DNA of 64,000 nt from Vicinamibacterales bacterium (GTDB lineage Bacteria; Acidobacteriota; Vicinamibacteria; Vicinamibacterales; UBA8438), in NCBI GenBank assembly GCA_958296065.1, contig CATQHX010000021.1, positions 114,495 through 178,494 of the forward strand. The letters are read 5' to 3'. Of this stretch, positions 25,707 to 35,456 are shown piece by piece (the first letter of the stretch is position 1; every line of letters starts with the position of its first letter). The notes beneath the pieces were generated by a model that saw nothing but the letters and a program-made list of their open reading frames with translations, had not been told where the DNA came from and did not search any database. The position numbers and the translations under genes are program-made.

Positions 25707-28700
25707 GGGAGCACCTTCTTCAGGTAGGTCACGGCGGGCCGCGTGTTGAGGACGCCGAGCGCGTGGTACCCGCGGTCGGCGGCGGAGAGCTGCGAGACGC
25801 GGCTCTGCGGATCGTTCATGTCGCCGAAGACGATCGCCTGCGCCGGACAGGTCTGGGCGCAGGCCGGGGTGACGTCGCCGTCCTGCACCGGACGATCGTC
25901 GTCGCGCGCGCGGTCCTTGCCGTCCTGGATCCGTTGCACGCAGAAGGTGCACTTCTCCATGACGCCGGCGCTGCGGACCGTCACGTCCGGATTGAGCTGC
26001 AGGTTCATGGGCTCCGGGAACTCCGGATCCCACCAGTTGAACCGCCGCACCTTGTAGGGGCAGTTGTTCGAGCAGTAGCGGGTGCCGACGCAGCGGTTGT
26101 AGATCTGCGCGTTCAGGCCCTCCTCGCTGTGGTACGTCGCGTAGACCGGGCAGACCGATTCGCACGGCGCATGGTCGCAGTGCTGACAGAGCATCGGCAG
26201 GAAGCGCGAGTCGACCTGCGCGCCGCCGTCCTGCGCGGGTTGCGGCTCCACGAAGCGCTCGATCCGCAGCCACGACATCGTGCGTCCGCGCACCATCTTG
26301 TCCGCTCCGAGCACCGGCACGTTGTTCTCGGCGTAGCAGGCGGCGACGCACGCGTTGCAGCCGTTGCAGGCGTTCAGATCGATGGCCATTCCCCAGCGGT
26401 GCGTCGGATGCTCGTGCTCGGGATAGAGGCTGAAGTGCTCTTCTTCCGGGTGCACGTCGCCGGCCTCGAGGGCCGCCCGCGAGACTGCCTGGGCGATCCC
26501 CCGGCCCTGCTGGTCGAACGTCTGCTGCAGGCGCGCCACGGGACGGTGCAGTGCGCGGGGCGTCGCGTCGATGCGCGTGCCGGCCCAGCGCGGTCCGCCG
26601 GACGCAGCTTCCGGCGCGGGATCGAGCAGCACCAGCGGGTTGACGCCGCGGCCGGTCGCGTAGCGGCCGAAATCGGTGTGTCCCTGCCCGATTGGGATTG
26701 CCACGACCCCCGGGTGCAGGTGTGGGTTCAGCACGACCGTCGCGTCGACCGAGCCGTGGTCCGACTCGAGGGTGACGAGCTGCCCGTCTTCCGCGCCGAT
26801 GGCGGCAGCGGTCTCCGGGGTCATCTCCGCGCCGTTACCCCACGCGGTCTTCAGCAGCGGGTCGGGGATCTCCTGCAGCCAGGGACGGTTGGCCCCGCGC
26901 CCGTCGAGGAAGTGCAGCGAAGGGTAGGTCATCAGCGTCAGCGCACGCTGGCCGTTCCCCGTCCCGGCGAGTGCCGCCAGATCGATCTCGCCGAGCCTCG
27001 GGCCGACGTTCATCGATTCGGGCTCGAACGGAGACCAGCGTCCCCCCTGCCGCACCACGTCCGCCCAGAACGCCTCGAACTCGGCTTCCGCCGCCTGTCG
27101 CGCCGCGGCTGCCGCACGTCGGGCGGCGGCTGCCGCACGTCGAACCGCCGCGGGATCCTGCGGTTCCGTGTCCTCCTGCGGCTCGGGTTCGTCCGCGGGC
27201 TCTGCCGGCGGGTCGAGCGCGTCCTTGATGGCGCGCCACTCGTTCCGCAGGACCTCGTAGAACTCGCCCTCGGGAAGAGGCGGCGTGGCGGTGGGCGTTT
27301 CGATTCCCGCCTCGGCCGCCGCGGCGAGCGCCGCCTGTCCGGTCCGGAGCAGTATGTCGCCGAAGTGCCGCGTGTCGTGCACCGGCCGCATCGCCGGCTG
27401 CATCAGGCCGTACTGGCCGGCCGCCGGACGATGATCGCCCCAGGACTCCAGCGGCGTGTGGGCGGGCAGGATCAGGTCGGCCCGCGCCGTGGTCTCGTCC
27501 GGATGGCTCGACGTCGCCGCGACGAAGGGGACCGCGTCGAGCGCCCCCGCAAAGTCGGCGGCACCCGGCAGCGTGTGCGCCGGGTTGACCTGGTGCAGGA
27601 TCAGCAGCTCGATCGCGCCGTCGCGCATCGCGTCGGCGAGCTCGAGCAGGTCGGCGCAGGTGGAGGCGTTGTCCCACGGGCTGTCGGGTGCGAACCGTAC
27701 CGTCGAGCCGACGTTGCCCGCGACGTAGTTGAGCAGGGCGACGGCCACTTGCGCGGCCGTCCCGTTCGGTCCCGAGACGGCCACGCCGCCGCCGGCGGCA
27801 AGCGTGCGCCCGGGGCCGGCCCCGGGATCCGAGAATGCCCGCGCGAGCTGCACGATGCGGCTGGCCGGCACGCCGCTCCGCGCGGCGGCCGCCTCCGGGG
27901 TCCAGTCGGCGACCAGGGCGCGGATGCGGACGAGGTCCTCGGCGCTGATGCTGGTCGCCTGTACGCGTCCTTCTTCCACGATGGTGCGCACCATCGCCGC
28001 GGCCACGGCCCCTTCGGAGCCCGGCTCGATGCGGATCCATTCGTCCGCGCTCGACGCGGTCAGCGAGAGCCGGGGTTCGAAGTGGACCGCGCGCACCGTC
28101 CTTCCGTTGCCCGGCCGCCGGGCATCGGCGAAGGCCCGGGACTGGCTCACGGTCGAGAGCCAGGTCTCCATGAAGTCCGCGCCGAACGACACGATCAGAT
28201 CCGCGCGGCCGAAGTCGTGGCAGGGAACCGAGGCACGGTCGAAGACCAGCCGGTGCGCGGCCCGCATCGGCTCGTAGGCGAACGCTTCGTAGCGGAGGCG
28301 GCGGGCGCCGCCGACGGCGGCGGCCCAGCGATCGACCAGAGCGTCCAGGGTGCCCGAGAGCAAGGGGGTGACCACCGCGATGCGGTCCGCGTTGCCGCTC
28401 TCCACCAGCGCGCGGATGCGATCCGCGAGCTCGCGCTCGGCCTCCTCCCAGCTCACCGACTCGAAGATCGATTGTCCGGCCGCGGCGTTGGTCGTTCGTC
28501 GCCGCTGCGGGCCGGGGAAGCGATCCGGGTTGTACAGCCCCTGCAGTGCGGCCTGGCCGCGGATGCAGAGCGCTCCCTGGCTGCCCGGGTGGGCCGGATT
28601 GCCCTCGATTTTGACCGCTCTGCCTTCGCGCGTCCGCACCCGGGTGCCGCATCCGCTCGGGCATTCGCCGCAGACGCTGGCATACCAGGTCGCCACGCCC

Positions 28701-28855
28701 GGGATCGCGTCGTCCGGGGGGACCACCAGCGGGATGATGGTCTCGGTCGGCACCGGCGAGCACGCCGCCACCGCGGCGGCCGGGCCGGCACCGCCGAGCA
28801 CCTTGAGGAACTTGCGGCGTCCGACGGTCTCCGTCAGGGCGCTCAGGTCGGCCAT
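25703..28855 (-). CDS. actB: Alternative complex III iron-sulfur subunit ActB
   Basis: A 1050-residue fused subunit. The N-terminus has a twin-arginine motif (GRRKFLKVLGG) and a lipobox-like AVAACSP. A molybdopterin-oxidoreductase-like domain follows, with a cysteine cluster CGECPSGCGTRVRTREG near residue 62, then a ferredoxin-like part with CNGCNACVAACYAENN, CQHCDHAPCESVCP, CVGTRYCSNNCPYKVRRF and CTFCVQRIQDGK, enough for four Fe-S clusters. A charged, alanine-rich linker (RAAAAARRAAAAARQAAEAE) sits near 590. It carries electrons from the quinol site to ActA. Start ATG 28855. Confidence 0.92.
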   Translation of the reverse strand: MADLSALTETVGRRKFLKVLGGAGPAAAVAACSPVPTETIIPLVVPPDDAIPGVATWYASVCGECPSGCGTRVRTREGRAVKIEGNPAHPGSQGALCIRGQAALQGLYNPDRFPGPQRRRTTNAAAGQSIFESVSWEEAERELADRIRALVESGNADRIAVVTPLLSGTLDALVDRWAAAVGGARRLRYEAFAYEPMRAAHRLVFDRASVPCHDFGRADLIVSFGADFMETWLSTVSQSRAFADARRPGNGRTVRAVHFEPRLSLTASSADEWIRIEPGSEGAVAAAMVRTIVEEGRVQATSISAEDLVRIRALVADWTPEAAAARSGVPASRIVQLARAFSDPGAGPGRTLAAGGGVAVSGPNGTAAQVAVALLNYVAGNVGSTVRFAPDSPWDNASTCADLLELADAMRDGAIELLILHQVNPAHTLPGAADFAGALDAVPFVAATSSHPDETTARADLILPAHTPLESWGDHRPAAGQYGLMQPAMRPVHDTRHFGDILLRTGQAALAAAAEAGIETPTATPPLPEGEFYEVLRNEWRAIKDALDPPAEPADEPEPQEDTEPQDPAAVRRAAAAARRAAAAARQAAEAEFEAFWADVVRQGGRWSPFEPESMNVGPRLGEIDLAALAGTGNGQRALTLMTYPSLHFLDGRGANRPWLQEIPDPLLKTAWGNGAEMTPETAAAIGAEDGQLVTLESDHGSVDATVVLNPHLHPGVVAIPIGQGHTDFGRYATGRGVNPLVLLDPAPEAASGGPRWAGTRIDATPRALHRPVARLQQTFDQQGRGIAQAVSRAALEAGDVHPEEEHFSLYPEHEHPTHRWGMAIDLNACNGCNACVAACYAENNVPVLGADKMVRGRTMSWLRIERFVEPQPAQDGGAQVDSRFLPMLCQHCDHAPCESVCPVYATYHSEEGLNAQIYNRCVGTRYCSNNCPYKVRRFNWWDPEFPEPMNLQLNPDVTVRSAGVMEKCTFCVQRIQDGKDRARDDDRPVQDGDVTPACAQTCPAQAIVFGDMNDPQSRVSQLSAADRGYHALGVLNTRPAVTYLKKVLP

Positions 28856-28893
28856 GTCTCACTCACCATGCGAACCAAGTCGCGAGCCTGGGC

Positions 28894-29466
28894 CTAGTAG
28901 TGGCACACCAGGCAGTCCCGGGACGCGTCCCGGGAGCTGTGGCAGTCCACGCACCAGCCCATCGACAGCGATTCCACCTGGACGGCGATGTCCATCCGGG
29001 CGACGTCGCCGTGGCAGGCGGCGCAGTCGATGCCACTACGGACGTGCGCCTTGTGGCTGAAGCGCACGTAGTCCGGGAGGTCGTGGACCCGCAACCACGG
29101 GATCGGCATCTCCTGGTCCCAGTAGTCGAGCACCTTCACTATCTCCGGCCGCTCGGTCAGGATGCTGCGATGGCAGCCCACGCAACGTTCCACCGAGGGA
29201 ATGCCGGCCACGGGGCCGCGCCTTGCGTAGGCGTGGCAGAACTGGCAGTCGATGCCGGCCTGCTGCACATGACGCGAGTGGCTGAACGCGATCGGTTGCT
29301 CGCCGGGCGCCGCCGCGTCGGAGGGGGTAGTCGCCGCAGGCGCGGGGGTCGCCGGTTCCTGCGCGGCCACGTCGCGCCAGACCACAGCCATCGCGATAGC
29401 CAGGGTGAACCCCATCAGGGTCAGAGCCACATGAATCCACCGTCGCGCCGCGCAACCTCGAATCAT
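28894..29466 (-). CDS. actA: Alternative complex III pentahaem cytochrome c ActA
   Basis: A 190-residue protein with one N-terminal membrane anchor (ALTLMGFTLAIAMAVVW) and five haem motifs: CQFCH, CVGCH, CAACH, CVDCH and CLVCH. The pattern matches the pentahaem ActA of ACIII. It is first in the operon actABCDEF; the promoter should lie in 29467-29595, an AT-richer stretch (ttatccaaagattaaag) directly upstream of its start. Confidence 0.93.
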   Translation of the reverse strand: MIRGCAARRWIHVALTLMGFTLAIAMAVVWRDVAAQEPATPAPAATTPSDAAAPGEQPIAFSHSRHVQQAGIDCQFCHAYARRGPVAGIPSVERCVGCHRSILTERPEIVKVLDYWDQEMPIPWLRVHDLPDYVRFSHKAHVRSGIDCAACHGDVARMDIAVQVESLSMGWCVDCHSSRDASRDCLVCHY

Positions 29467-29595
29467 CCGTTATCCAAAGATTAAAGACGTGCCGAGCAGG
29501 GTCGAACCGGCGTATTTTAGTCCGCCCCGCCGTCTCTGCCAAACGCCGCCCGGCGCACGGCGGTGCGAGCGAGGCCGTTCGCCCCCAATTGCTGC

Positions 29596-30450
29596 ATGAT
29601 TGGCGCCGTCGGTGGTATTGTTGATGTGTTGACGGTGATCGAAGACGGCGCGGCTCCGCACCGCGGATTCGCGTTCGGACCGCAGCCTGCGGCCGCCTCG
29701 GGCCCGGCCCCTGCCAATCCAGCCGGCGGTGTCGTTGCAGCGTCGAGACCTCTCGACGTCTATCTGGTTCCGATCGGTCCCGGCGGGTACGAACTGTTCT
29801 GCGAGTCAGCCGAGATCGAGGATATCGATCCCGCGGAGGACGTGCCCCGCGGCGGGCGCTTCTATACCCGGTTTCGACGGATGATGGCCGAGGTTCAGGA
29901 GCAGCGCCGGGCTCGGCGGCTGGCCGAGGTGCCGGCGGATCCCGGCTCGTCGCAACCTTGGCTGATTCGGATTCGCAACACGGTCGTCGGGTGGGTGGCC
30001 GAGGCGATTGCCGAGTGGCGGCTTCTCTGGCACCTGCGCAAGCAGACCGCACTCGAGCTGGTGCATCCGGCCGACCTCGACGGGGACCGGGCGCTGGCCG
30101 AGACGCGCCGCCGGCTCGGGCGCGACGCCGAGCATCACCTCCGGCGACTGTTCACCTCATCGGTGCTGGCGGTCTTGCTCGGCCTTCTCTTCTTCGTACC
30201 GGGGCCGAACGTGCTCGGCTACTACTTCGTGTTCCTGGCCGTCGGGCACCTGCTGGCGTGGCGTGGCGCCCGCCACGGCCTGGCGCACGTGCAGTGGCGC
30301 ACGCGGGCGAGCGAGCCGCTCGGGGAGCTGCGCGGCATTCTGGACCTGAACCCGGCCGAGCGAGCGGGACACGTGCGCGACATCGCCGCCAAGCTCGGTC
30401 TCGACTACCTCGCGCCGTTCGTCGAGCGGATGGCGGTTCGACGGCGTTGA
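29596..30450 (+). CDS. Mitochondrial K+/H+ exchange-related-like membrane protein
   Basis: About 284 residues. The conserved part begins LDVYLVPIGPGGYELFCE near residue 55, then has long basic helices and one hydrophobic hairpin (SSVLAVLLGLLFFVPGPNVLGYYFVFLAVGHLLAW). This resembles the PF10173 family named after mitochondrial K+/H+ exchange, whose bacterial members are uncharacterised. The start is uncertain: ATG 29596 is used but has no strong ribosome site. Its stop overlaps the TTG start of the next gene (30447-30450). Confidence 0.6.
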   Translation: MIGAVGGIVDVLTVIEDGAAPHRGFAFGPQPAAASGPAPANPAGGVVAASRPLDVYLVPIGPGGYELFCESAEIEDIDPAEDVPRGGRFYTRFRRMMAEVQEQRRARRLAEVPADPGSSQPWLIRIRNTVVGWVAEAIAEWRLLWHLRKQTALELVHPADLDGDRALAETRRRLGRDAEHHLRRLFTSSVLAVLLGLLFFVPGPNVLGYYFVFLAVGHLLAWRGARHGLAHVQWRTRASEPLGELRGILDLNPAERAGHVRDIAAKLGLDYLAPFVERMAVRRR

Positions 30451-31247
30451 AAATCCTGCCGCTTCTGCTCGGGGCGCTCTTCGCATCGGCTTCGCCCGCC
30501 GCCGCACAGGTCATCGGCGGCCCGCGGCCTGTGCAGAACGCCCACCGAGAGCTCGGTTTCCTGACCCGCTACCACGTCCACACGCAGGCCGCGAGCCTGA
30601 GAGGCATCGGCGATGCGCAGTTCGGTTGGGACACCGATCTCGGGGTCGACATGGACGTGTTCGACCTCCTCTTCGCGCGCGGCAGCGTGTTCTTCAATCT
30701 GGAAACGGGCGTAGGCGAAGAGCGCCGCGCGATCGACCCGACGCAGACCAACTACACGATGGATCTGTCGGTGTTCACGCGCCTGCCGCGCGGCGAGTTC
30801 GGCGTCACCTTCCATCACATCTCGCGTCATCGGGCGGATCGCGAGCATCCCGGTTCGCCCTCCTGGAACATGCTCGGGCTGTCGTACGGGGACCGGTTCG
30901 GCGTCGGAAGGTTCGATGTCGAGGTCGTGGGACGCTGGCTCGGGACGATAACCAGCTCGGAGGTCGACTACGAGCAGGAGGTCAACACCTACCTGCGCGT
31001 GCTGCGGCCGCTCAACGGACGCGTTTCGCTCATCGGCGAGCTCGACGGGTCTGCGGTGCTGACCGACGAGAGCATGTTCGGGCGCGACACCCAATACGGC
31101 GGTTCGGCCCACCTCGGGTTGCGGTTCCGCGGGGGAGCCGGCGCGGGAGAGATCCTCATCGGCCGCGAGCGCCGCGTCGATCCCGACATCTTCGTGCGGC
31201 GGTCGAAACGCTGGACCCGCCTGGCATTCCGTTTCGTCGTCGACTGA
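30447..31247 (+). CDS. Exported beta-barrel-like protein, family unknown
   Basis: About 266 residues beginning at TTG 30447, which overlaps the upstream stop. It starts with a signal peptide (LPLLLGALFASASPAAAQ) and continues with alternating amphipathic strands of 10-15 residues (for example GSVFFNLETGV, GEFGVTFHHISRH, RFDVEVVGRWLG) and a C-terminal aromatic strand (RLAFRFVVD), as expected for a small outer-membrane barrel. No family is recognised. It is coupled to the K+/H+-related gene. Confidence 0.65.
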   Translation: MKILPLLLGALFASASPAAAQVIGGPRPVQNAHRELGFLTRYHVHTQAASLRGIGDAQFGWDTDLGVDMDVFDLLFARGSVFFNLETGVGEERRAIDPTQTNYTMDLSVFTRLPRGEFGVTFHHISRHRADREHPGSPSWNMLGLSYGDRFGVGRFDVEVVGRWLGTITSSEVDYEQEVNTYLRVLRPLNGRVSLIGELDGSAVLTDESMFGRDTQYGGSAHLGLRFRGGAGAGEILIGRERRVDPDIFVRRSKRWTRLAFRFVVD

Positions 31248-31287
31248 CGATGTCCGGGCGGCGGTGGTGCTGTGCCATAATCGCGGC

Positions 31288-32661
31288 ATGCGATCCACCC
31301 ATCGTGCGTCCCGGTGCGTGGCCTTCCTCCTGTTGGCCATCGGCATGGCTGCGGCCGTTGCGGCGCCCGTCGACGCCGCGGTGCGACCGCCGAAGTTCGA
31401 CTACCACATCACCACGCTGGACAACGGACTGACGGTGATCCTCTCCGAGGATCATTCCACTCCTATCGTGAACGTCCAGATGTGGTACCACGTCGGCTCG
31501 AAGAACGAGCCGGAGGGCCGCACCGGTTTCGCCCACCTGTTCGAGCACCTGATGTTCAAGGGCTCGAAGAACGTGCGCTCCGACGAGCACCTGTCGATGA
31601 TCTCGAGCGTGGGGGGCGACGGCAACGCCTACACGACGGAGGATGTGACCGTCTTCTTCGAAACGGTGCCGGCGGAGTATCTCCCGCTCGTGCTCTGGCT
31701 CGAGGCGGATCGGATGGCTACCCTCCGGATCAGCCAGCGGACGCTCGACTCCGAGCGGGAGGTGGTCAAGGAGGAGCGGCGCTGGCGGTACGAGAACGAG
31801 CCTTTCGGGCTGCTGTCCGAGATTCTGTACGACGAGGCGTTCACGACGCACCCGTACAAGCACCAGACCATCGGCTCGATGGAGGATATCGAGGCGGCCT
31901 CGATCGAGGACGTGCAGGAGTTCTTCGATACGTACTACGTGCCGGAGAACGCCACCCTGACCCTCGTCGGGGACTTCGAGACCGACTACGCGCTCCAGAT
32001 GGTCGAGCACTACCTGGGCCGCGTGCCGAAGGCGAAGAAGCCGGTGCCGCGCAACCTGCCACGCGAGCCCGCGGTGACCTCGAGCCGCAGTCTGACGGTC
32101 GAGGCCGACAATTGGCCGCTCCCGGCGGTGGTGGTCGCGCATCCCATCACCTACGACGGGCACCCGGACGCCTATCCGCTGCACATCCTGTCCAAGATCC
32201 TGTCGGACGGACAGAGCGCCCGCATTCACCGCAGCCTGGTGTACGAGCAGCAGGTCGCGGTATCGGCCTTCGGCCAGGGCGTCATCATCGAGGATCCGAA
32301 CCTGTTCTATGCGGTGGCCCTCGTGCAGCCGGGCCGTACGCCGGAGGAGGTGGCCGCGGCGCTCATCGCCGAGCTCGACCGCGCGAAGTTCGCGCCACCG
32401 GGCGACGACGAGCTGCAGCGCGCCAAGAACCAGTTCGCGCGGGACTACGTCATCGGCCGCATCAGCATCGAGCAGAAGGGGATGCACCTTGCCCACGCGC
32501 AGGTCATTCACGATGACGTCACGACGGCCGACGCCGAGTTCGACATCTTCATGAACGTGTCGCGGGAGGACGTGCAGCGGGTCGCTCGTACCTACCTGCG
32601 GGACGACAACCGGCTGGTGCTGACCATCCTGCCGCGGGGCTCGCGGCGGGCGGGTCGGTGA
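31288..32661 (+). CDS. M16 zinc peptidase (pitrilysin family), active subunit
   Basis: A 457-residue secreted protein with a signal peptide (CVAFLLLAIGMAAAVAAPVDAA). The inverted zinc motif HLFEHLMFKG (HxxEH) is intact near residue 85, with the downstream glutamate region (DSEREVVKEERRWRYEN). It degrades or processes peptides in the periplasm, usually as a heterodimer with a non-catalytic M16 partner, which follows directly. A cataat element is 15 bases upstream of the ATG. Confidence 0.9.
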   Translation: MRSTHRASRCVAFLLLAIGMAAAVAAPVDAAVRPPKFDYHITTLDNGLTVILSEDHSTPIVNVQMWYHVGSKNEPEGRTGFAHLFEHLMFKGSKNVRSDEHLSMISSVGGDGNAYTTEDVTVFFETVPAEYLPLVLWLEADRMATLRISQRTLDSEREVVKEERRWRYENEPFGLLSEILYDEAFTTHPYKHQTIGSMEDIEAASIEDVQEFFDTYYVPENATLTLVGDFETDYALQMVEHYLGRVPKAKKPVPRNLPREPAVTSSRSLTVEADNWPLPAVVVAHPITYDGHPDAYPLHILSKILSDGQSARIHRSLVYEQQVAVSAFGQGVIIEDPNLFYAVALVQPGRTPEEVAAALIAELDRAKFAPPGDDELQRAKNQFARDYVIGRISIEQKGMHLAHAQVIHDDVTTADAEFDIFMNVSREDVQRVARTYLRDDNRLVLTILPRGSRRAGR

Positions 32662-32675
32662 CGGAGGGACAGGCG

Positions 32676-34178
32676 ATGAGTTGCAGCCGCCGTGCGCTGC
32701 GAGTCCATGCGGTGACGCTGGCGATCGCCGGCGGGATGGCGGCGGCCGGGGTCCCGGCCTCCGCGCAGCAGGTCGACTGGCCGAGCGAGCAGCCGCCGCC
32801 GCCGCTCCTGAGACGCCAGGTCGACTTCCCGGACTACGAGATCCGATCACTGGCCAACGGGCTCCAGGTCGTCTACGTCGGCCATCACGAGCAGCCCGCG
32901 GTCAACGTGCGGATGATTCTGCGCGCCGGCGCCGCGGCGGATCCGCCGGGGCAGCCGGGCATGGCCTCCCTCGTCGGACAGCTTCTGGACCAGGGGACGA
33001 CCACGCGCTCCGCCCAGGAGATCGCCGGGTCCATCGACAGCATCGGCGGCGCGCTGAGCGTCGGCACGGCCCGCGACCTGGGGTTCGTCGATGTCCTGGT
33101 GATGAAGGACAGCTTCGACTTCGCCCTCGACCTGCTCGCCGATGTGGCGCGCCGGCCTGCCTTCGCGCCGGCCGAGATCGAGCGGCAGCGCAACCAGGTA
33201 CTGTCCGGCCTCCAGGTCAGCTACGACGATCCGGCGTACATCGCCAACGTCGTCTTCAATCGACTCGTCTACGGATTTCATCCGTACGGCTTGCCGCAGG
33301 GTGGTACGCCGCGATCGGTACGCACCATCACCCGGGCCGACCTGGTCGCTTTCCATCGCACGCACTATCTGCCGAACAACGCCGTGCTGGCGGTGGTGGG
33401 CGACGTGACCGCCGAGGAAGCGTTCGCCGGGGTGGAGCGTGCGCTCGGCGACTGGCAGCGCGGCCCGTTGCCGGCACCGGTGACCGCCGACAACATCCCG
33501 CGGCCCACGCGGCGCCTGGTCGTGGTCAACAGGCCGGGGGCGGTGCAGACGGTGATTCACGCCGGGCACGTGGCGCTGCCGCGCGCACATGCCGACTACC
33601 TGGCGTTCGACGTGGCGATCAAGATCCTCGGCGGCGAAGGAGGCAACCGGCTCGGCAGCGTGCTGCGCACGGCGCGGTCGCTGACCTACGCCGCCTCCGC
33701 CGACATCGCCGGGCGTCAGATCGCGGGCGACTTCATGGCCAAGACCGATACGCGGTCGGCCGCCACCGCGGAGGCGTTGCGACTGACCGTGGACGAGATC
33801 GCCCGGTTGCGCCGGGAGCGGGTTCGCGAGCGCGAGCTGCGGAGTGCTCAGGACTACCTGGCCGGCAGCTTTCCGATCACCATCGAGACACCGAACGCCA
33901 TCGCCGCGCAGGTGCTCGAAGCCATTCTCTACGGTCTCGACGTGGACGAGATCGAGTTCTTCCCCGAGCGGATCAACGCCGTCACCGTGCGTGATATCGA
34001 GCGCGTGGCGGAGGCGTGGCTGCAGCCCGCCAACCTGTCGATGGTGCTCGTGGGCGACGCTTCCGTATTCCTGCGCGACCTGCCCGGCGTCGGCTTCGAC
34101 CGGATCGAGGTGATTCCTCTGGCCGAGCTCGATCTGGCGGCCGCCGACTTTCGCCGCGCCTCGCGTTTCCGGCGGTAG
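32676..34178 (+). CDS. M16 peptidase-like subunit without zinc motif
   Basis: A 500-residue secreted protein (signal LAIAGGMAAAGVPASAQ). It has the M16 fold, but where the catalytic motif should be it reads MASLVGQLLDQGTTTRSAQ, with no HxxEH. The C-terminal half keeps the R/Y substrate-closing region (RTARSLTYAASADI). It is the expected inactive partner of the upstream peptidase. The ATG at 32676 is chosen because GGAGGGA precedes it; an alternative GTG at 32658 overlaps the upstream stop. Confidence 0.88.
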   Translation: MSCSRRALRVHAVTLAIAGGMAAAGVPASAQQVDWPSEQPPPPLLRRQVDFPDYEIRSLANGLQVVYVGHHEQPAVNVRMILRAGAAADPPGQPGMASLVGQLLDQGTTTRSAQEIAGSIDSIGGALSVGTARDLGFVDVLVMKDSFDFALDLLADVARRPAFAPAEIERQRNQVLSGLQVSYDDPAYIANVVFNRLVYGFHPYGLPQGGTPRSVRTITRADLVAFHRTHYLPNNAVLAVVGDVTAEEAFAGVERALGDWQRGPLPAPVTADNIPRPTRRLVVVNRPGAVQTVIHAGHVALPRAHADYLAFDVAIKILGGEGGNRLGSVLRTARSLTYAASADIAGRQIAGDFMAKTDTRSAATAEALRLTVDEIARLRRERVRERELRSAQDYLAGSFPITIETPNAIAAQVLEAILYGLDVDEIEFFPERINAVTVRDIERVAEAWLQPANLSMVLVGDASVFLRDLPGVGFDRIEVIPLAELDLAAADFRRASRFRR

Positions 34179-34199
34179 CAACGGCCGGCCCTGCACCAC

Positions 34200-35381
34200 T
34201 TGCGCAAGGTCCTCATTTCCTGCGGGGAGCCTTCGGGCGACCTCTACGCCGGTGCGCTGGCCGCGGCCTTGCGCGATCTCGACCCGGCCACACGCGTGGC
34301 CGGGCTGGGCGGCGATCACCTGCGTGACAGCGGCGCCGAGCTCGTGGCCCACTACCGGGGGCTGGCTGCGACCGGGCTGTCGGAGGCGCTCGCGGTCGTG
34401 CCCCGCTCGTACGCGGTCTACCGGGAGATGGTGGCTCGGGCGCGGAGAGAGCGTCCCAGCGTGTTCGTCGCGGTCGACTTTCCGGAGATCAACTTCCGGA
34501 TCGCGGCGGCCGTGCGGCAGTTGGGCATTCCGGTCGTCTACTACATCGGGCCGCAGCTCTGGGCATGGCGGCGGGGCCGAATCCGGAAGATGCGCCGCCT
34601 CGTCGACCTCGCCCTGGTGATCTTCCCGTTCGAGGAGGAGCTGTACCGCGGAGCGGGCATTCCCGTGGAGTTCGTGGGTCACCCGCTGCTGGAGCTGTCG
34701 GCTCCCACCGAGGAGCGGGCGCCCTTCCTGCGGTCGCTGGGTCTCGACCCGGCGGCGCCCACCGTGGCGCTGCTGCCCGGAAGCCGCCCGAACGAGTTGC
34801 GGGCCATTCTGCCGGATGTCGCGCGTGCGGCGGCTCTGGTCGGGTCGCGGGTCCCGTCGGCGCAGTTCGTCGTGGCTCGCGCACCCAACCTGGACGATGC
34901 GTTGCTGGCGCCGGTCCGTGCCCTCGTGGCCTCCGGTGCCGCGGCGGTGGTCGAGGGGCGTACGGACGACGTCCTCGCCGCCTCCGATGCAGTGGTCACG
35001 GCATCCGGGACGGCGACGGTCCAGACCGCCATTCACCAACGGCCGATGGTCATCGTGTACCGGCTGTCTGCGCTGACCTACCGCATCGTCAAGACCTTTT
35101 CGCACGTGCGGCACGCGGGCATGGCCAACCTCATTGCGGGCGAGCGGGTGGTGCCGGAGTTGATTCAGGATGCGTTCACGCCGGCCGCGGTGGCGGGCGA
35201 GGTGGTCGAGTTCCTCACCGATGCCCGGCGAGCCGAGCGAACCCGCGCGGCACTCGGGCGCGTGCGGCAGCGCCTCGGGTCGTCCGGCGCGAGCCGGCGT
35301 GCCGCCGCGCGGATCCTCACGATCTCGTCCGGACGGCGGGCCTCCGGGGCGGTTGACGGTGGCGGCGAGTCGCTACAATAG
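34200..35381 (+). CDS. lpxB: Lipid-A-disaccharide synthase
   Basis: A 393-residue GT-B glycosyltransferase starting at TTG. It has SCGEPSGDLYAGALAAAL at the N-terminus, FVAVDFPEINFRIA, YYIGPQLWAWRRGRI and LLPGSRPNELRAILP, the LpxB hallmarks. It joins UDP-2,3-diacylglucosamine and lipid X to make the lipid A disaccharide at the inner membrane. No other lpx genes are in the window. It follows the M16 gene by 21 bases. Confidence 0.93.
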   Translation: MRKVLISCGEPSGDLYAGALAAALRDLDPATRVAGLGGDHLRDSGAELVAHYRGLAATGLSEALAVVPRSYAVYREMVARARRERPSVFVAVDFPEINFRIAAAVRQLGIPVVYYIGPQLWAWRRGRIRKMRRLVDLALVIFPFEEELYRGAGIPVEFVGHPLLELSAPTEERAPFLRSLGLDPAAPTVALLPGSRPNELRAILPDVARAAALVGSRVPSAQFVVARAPNLDDALLAPVRALVASGAAAVVEGRTDDVLAASDAVVTASGTATVQTAIHQRPMVIVYRLSALTYRIVKTFSHVRHAGMANLIAGERVVPELIQDAFTPAAVAGEVVEFLTDARRAERTRAALGRVRQRLGSSGASRRAAARILTISSGRRASGAVDGGGESLQ

Positions 35382-35456
35382 GCATTTGACTATCGGGCAT
35401 GGGGGGCTTGCGTCTCGCGTGATTTCCGCGTGACGCCGTTCGGAGGTGACCTGAGG

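Noticed and set aside
25763..28897. 1044-codon plus-strand frame opposite actB
   Set aside because: Shadow of actB, whose cysteine motifs are unmistakable.
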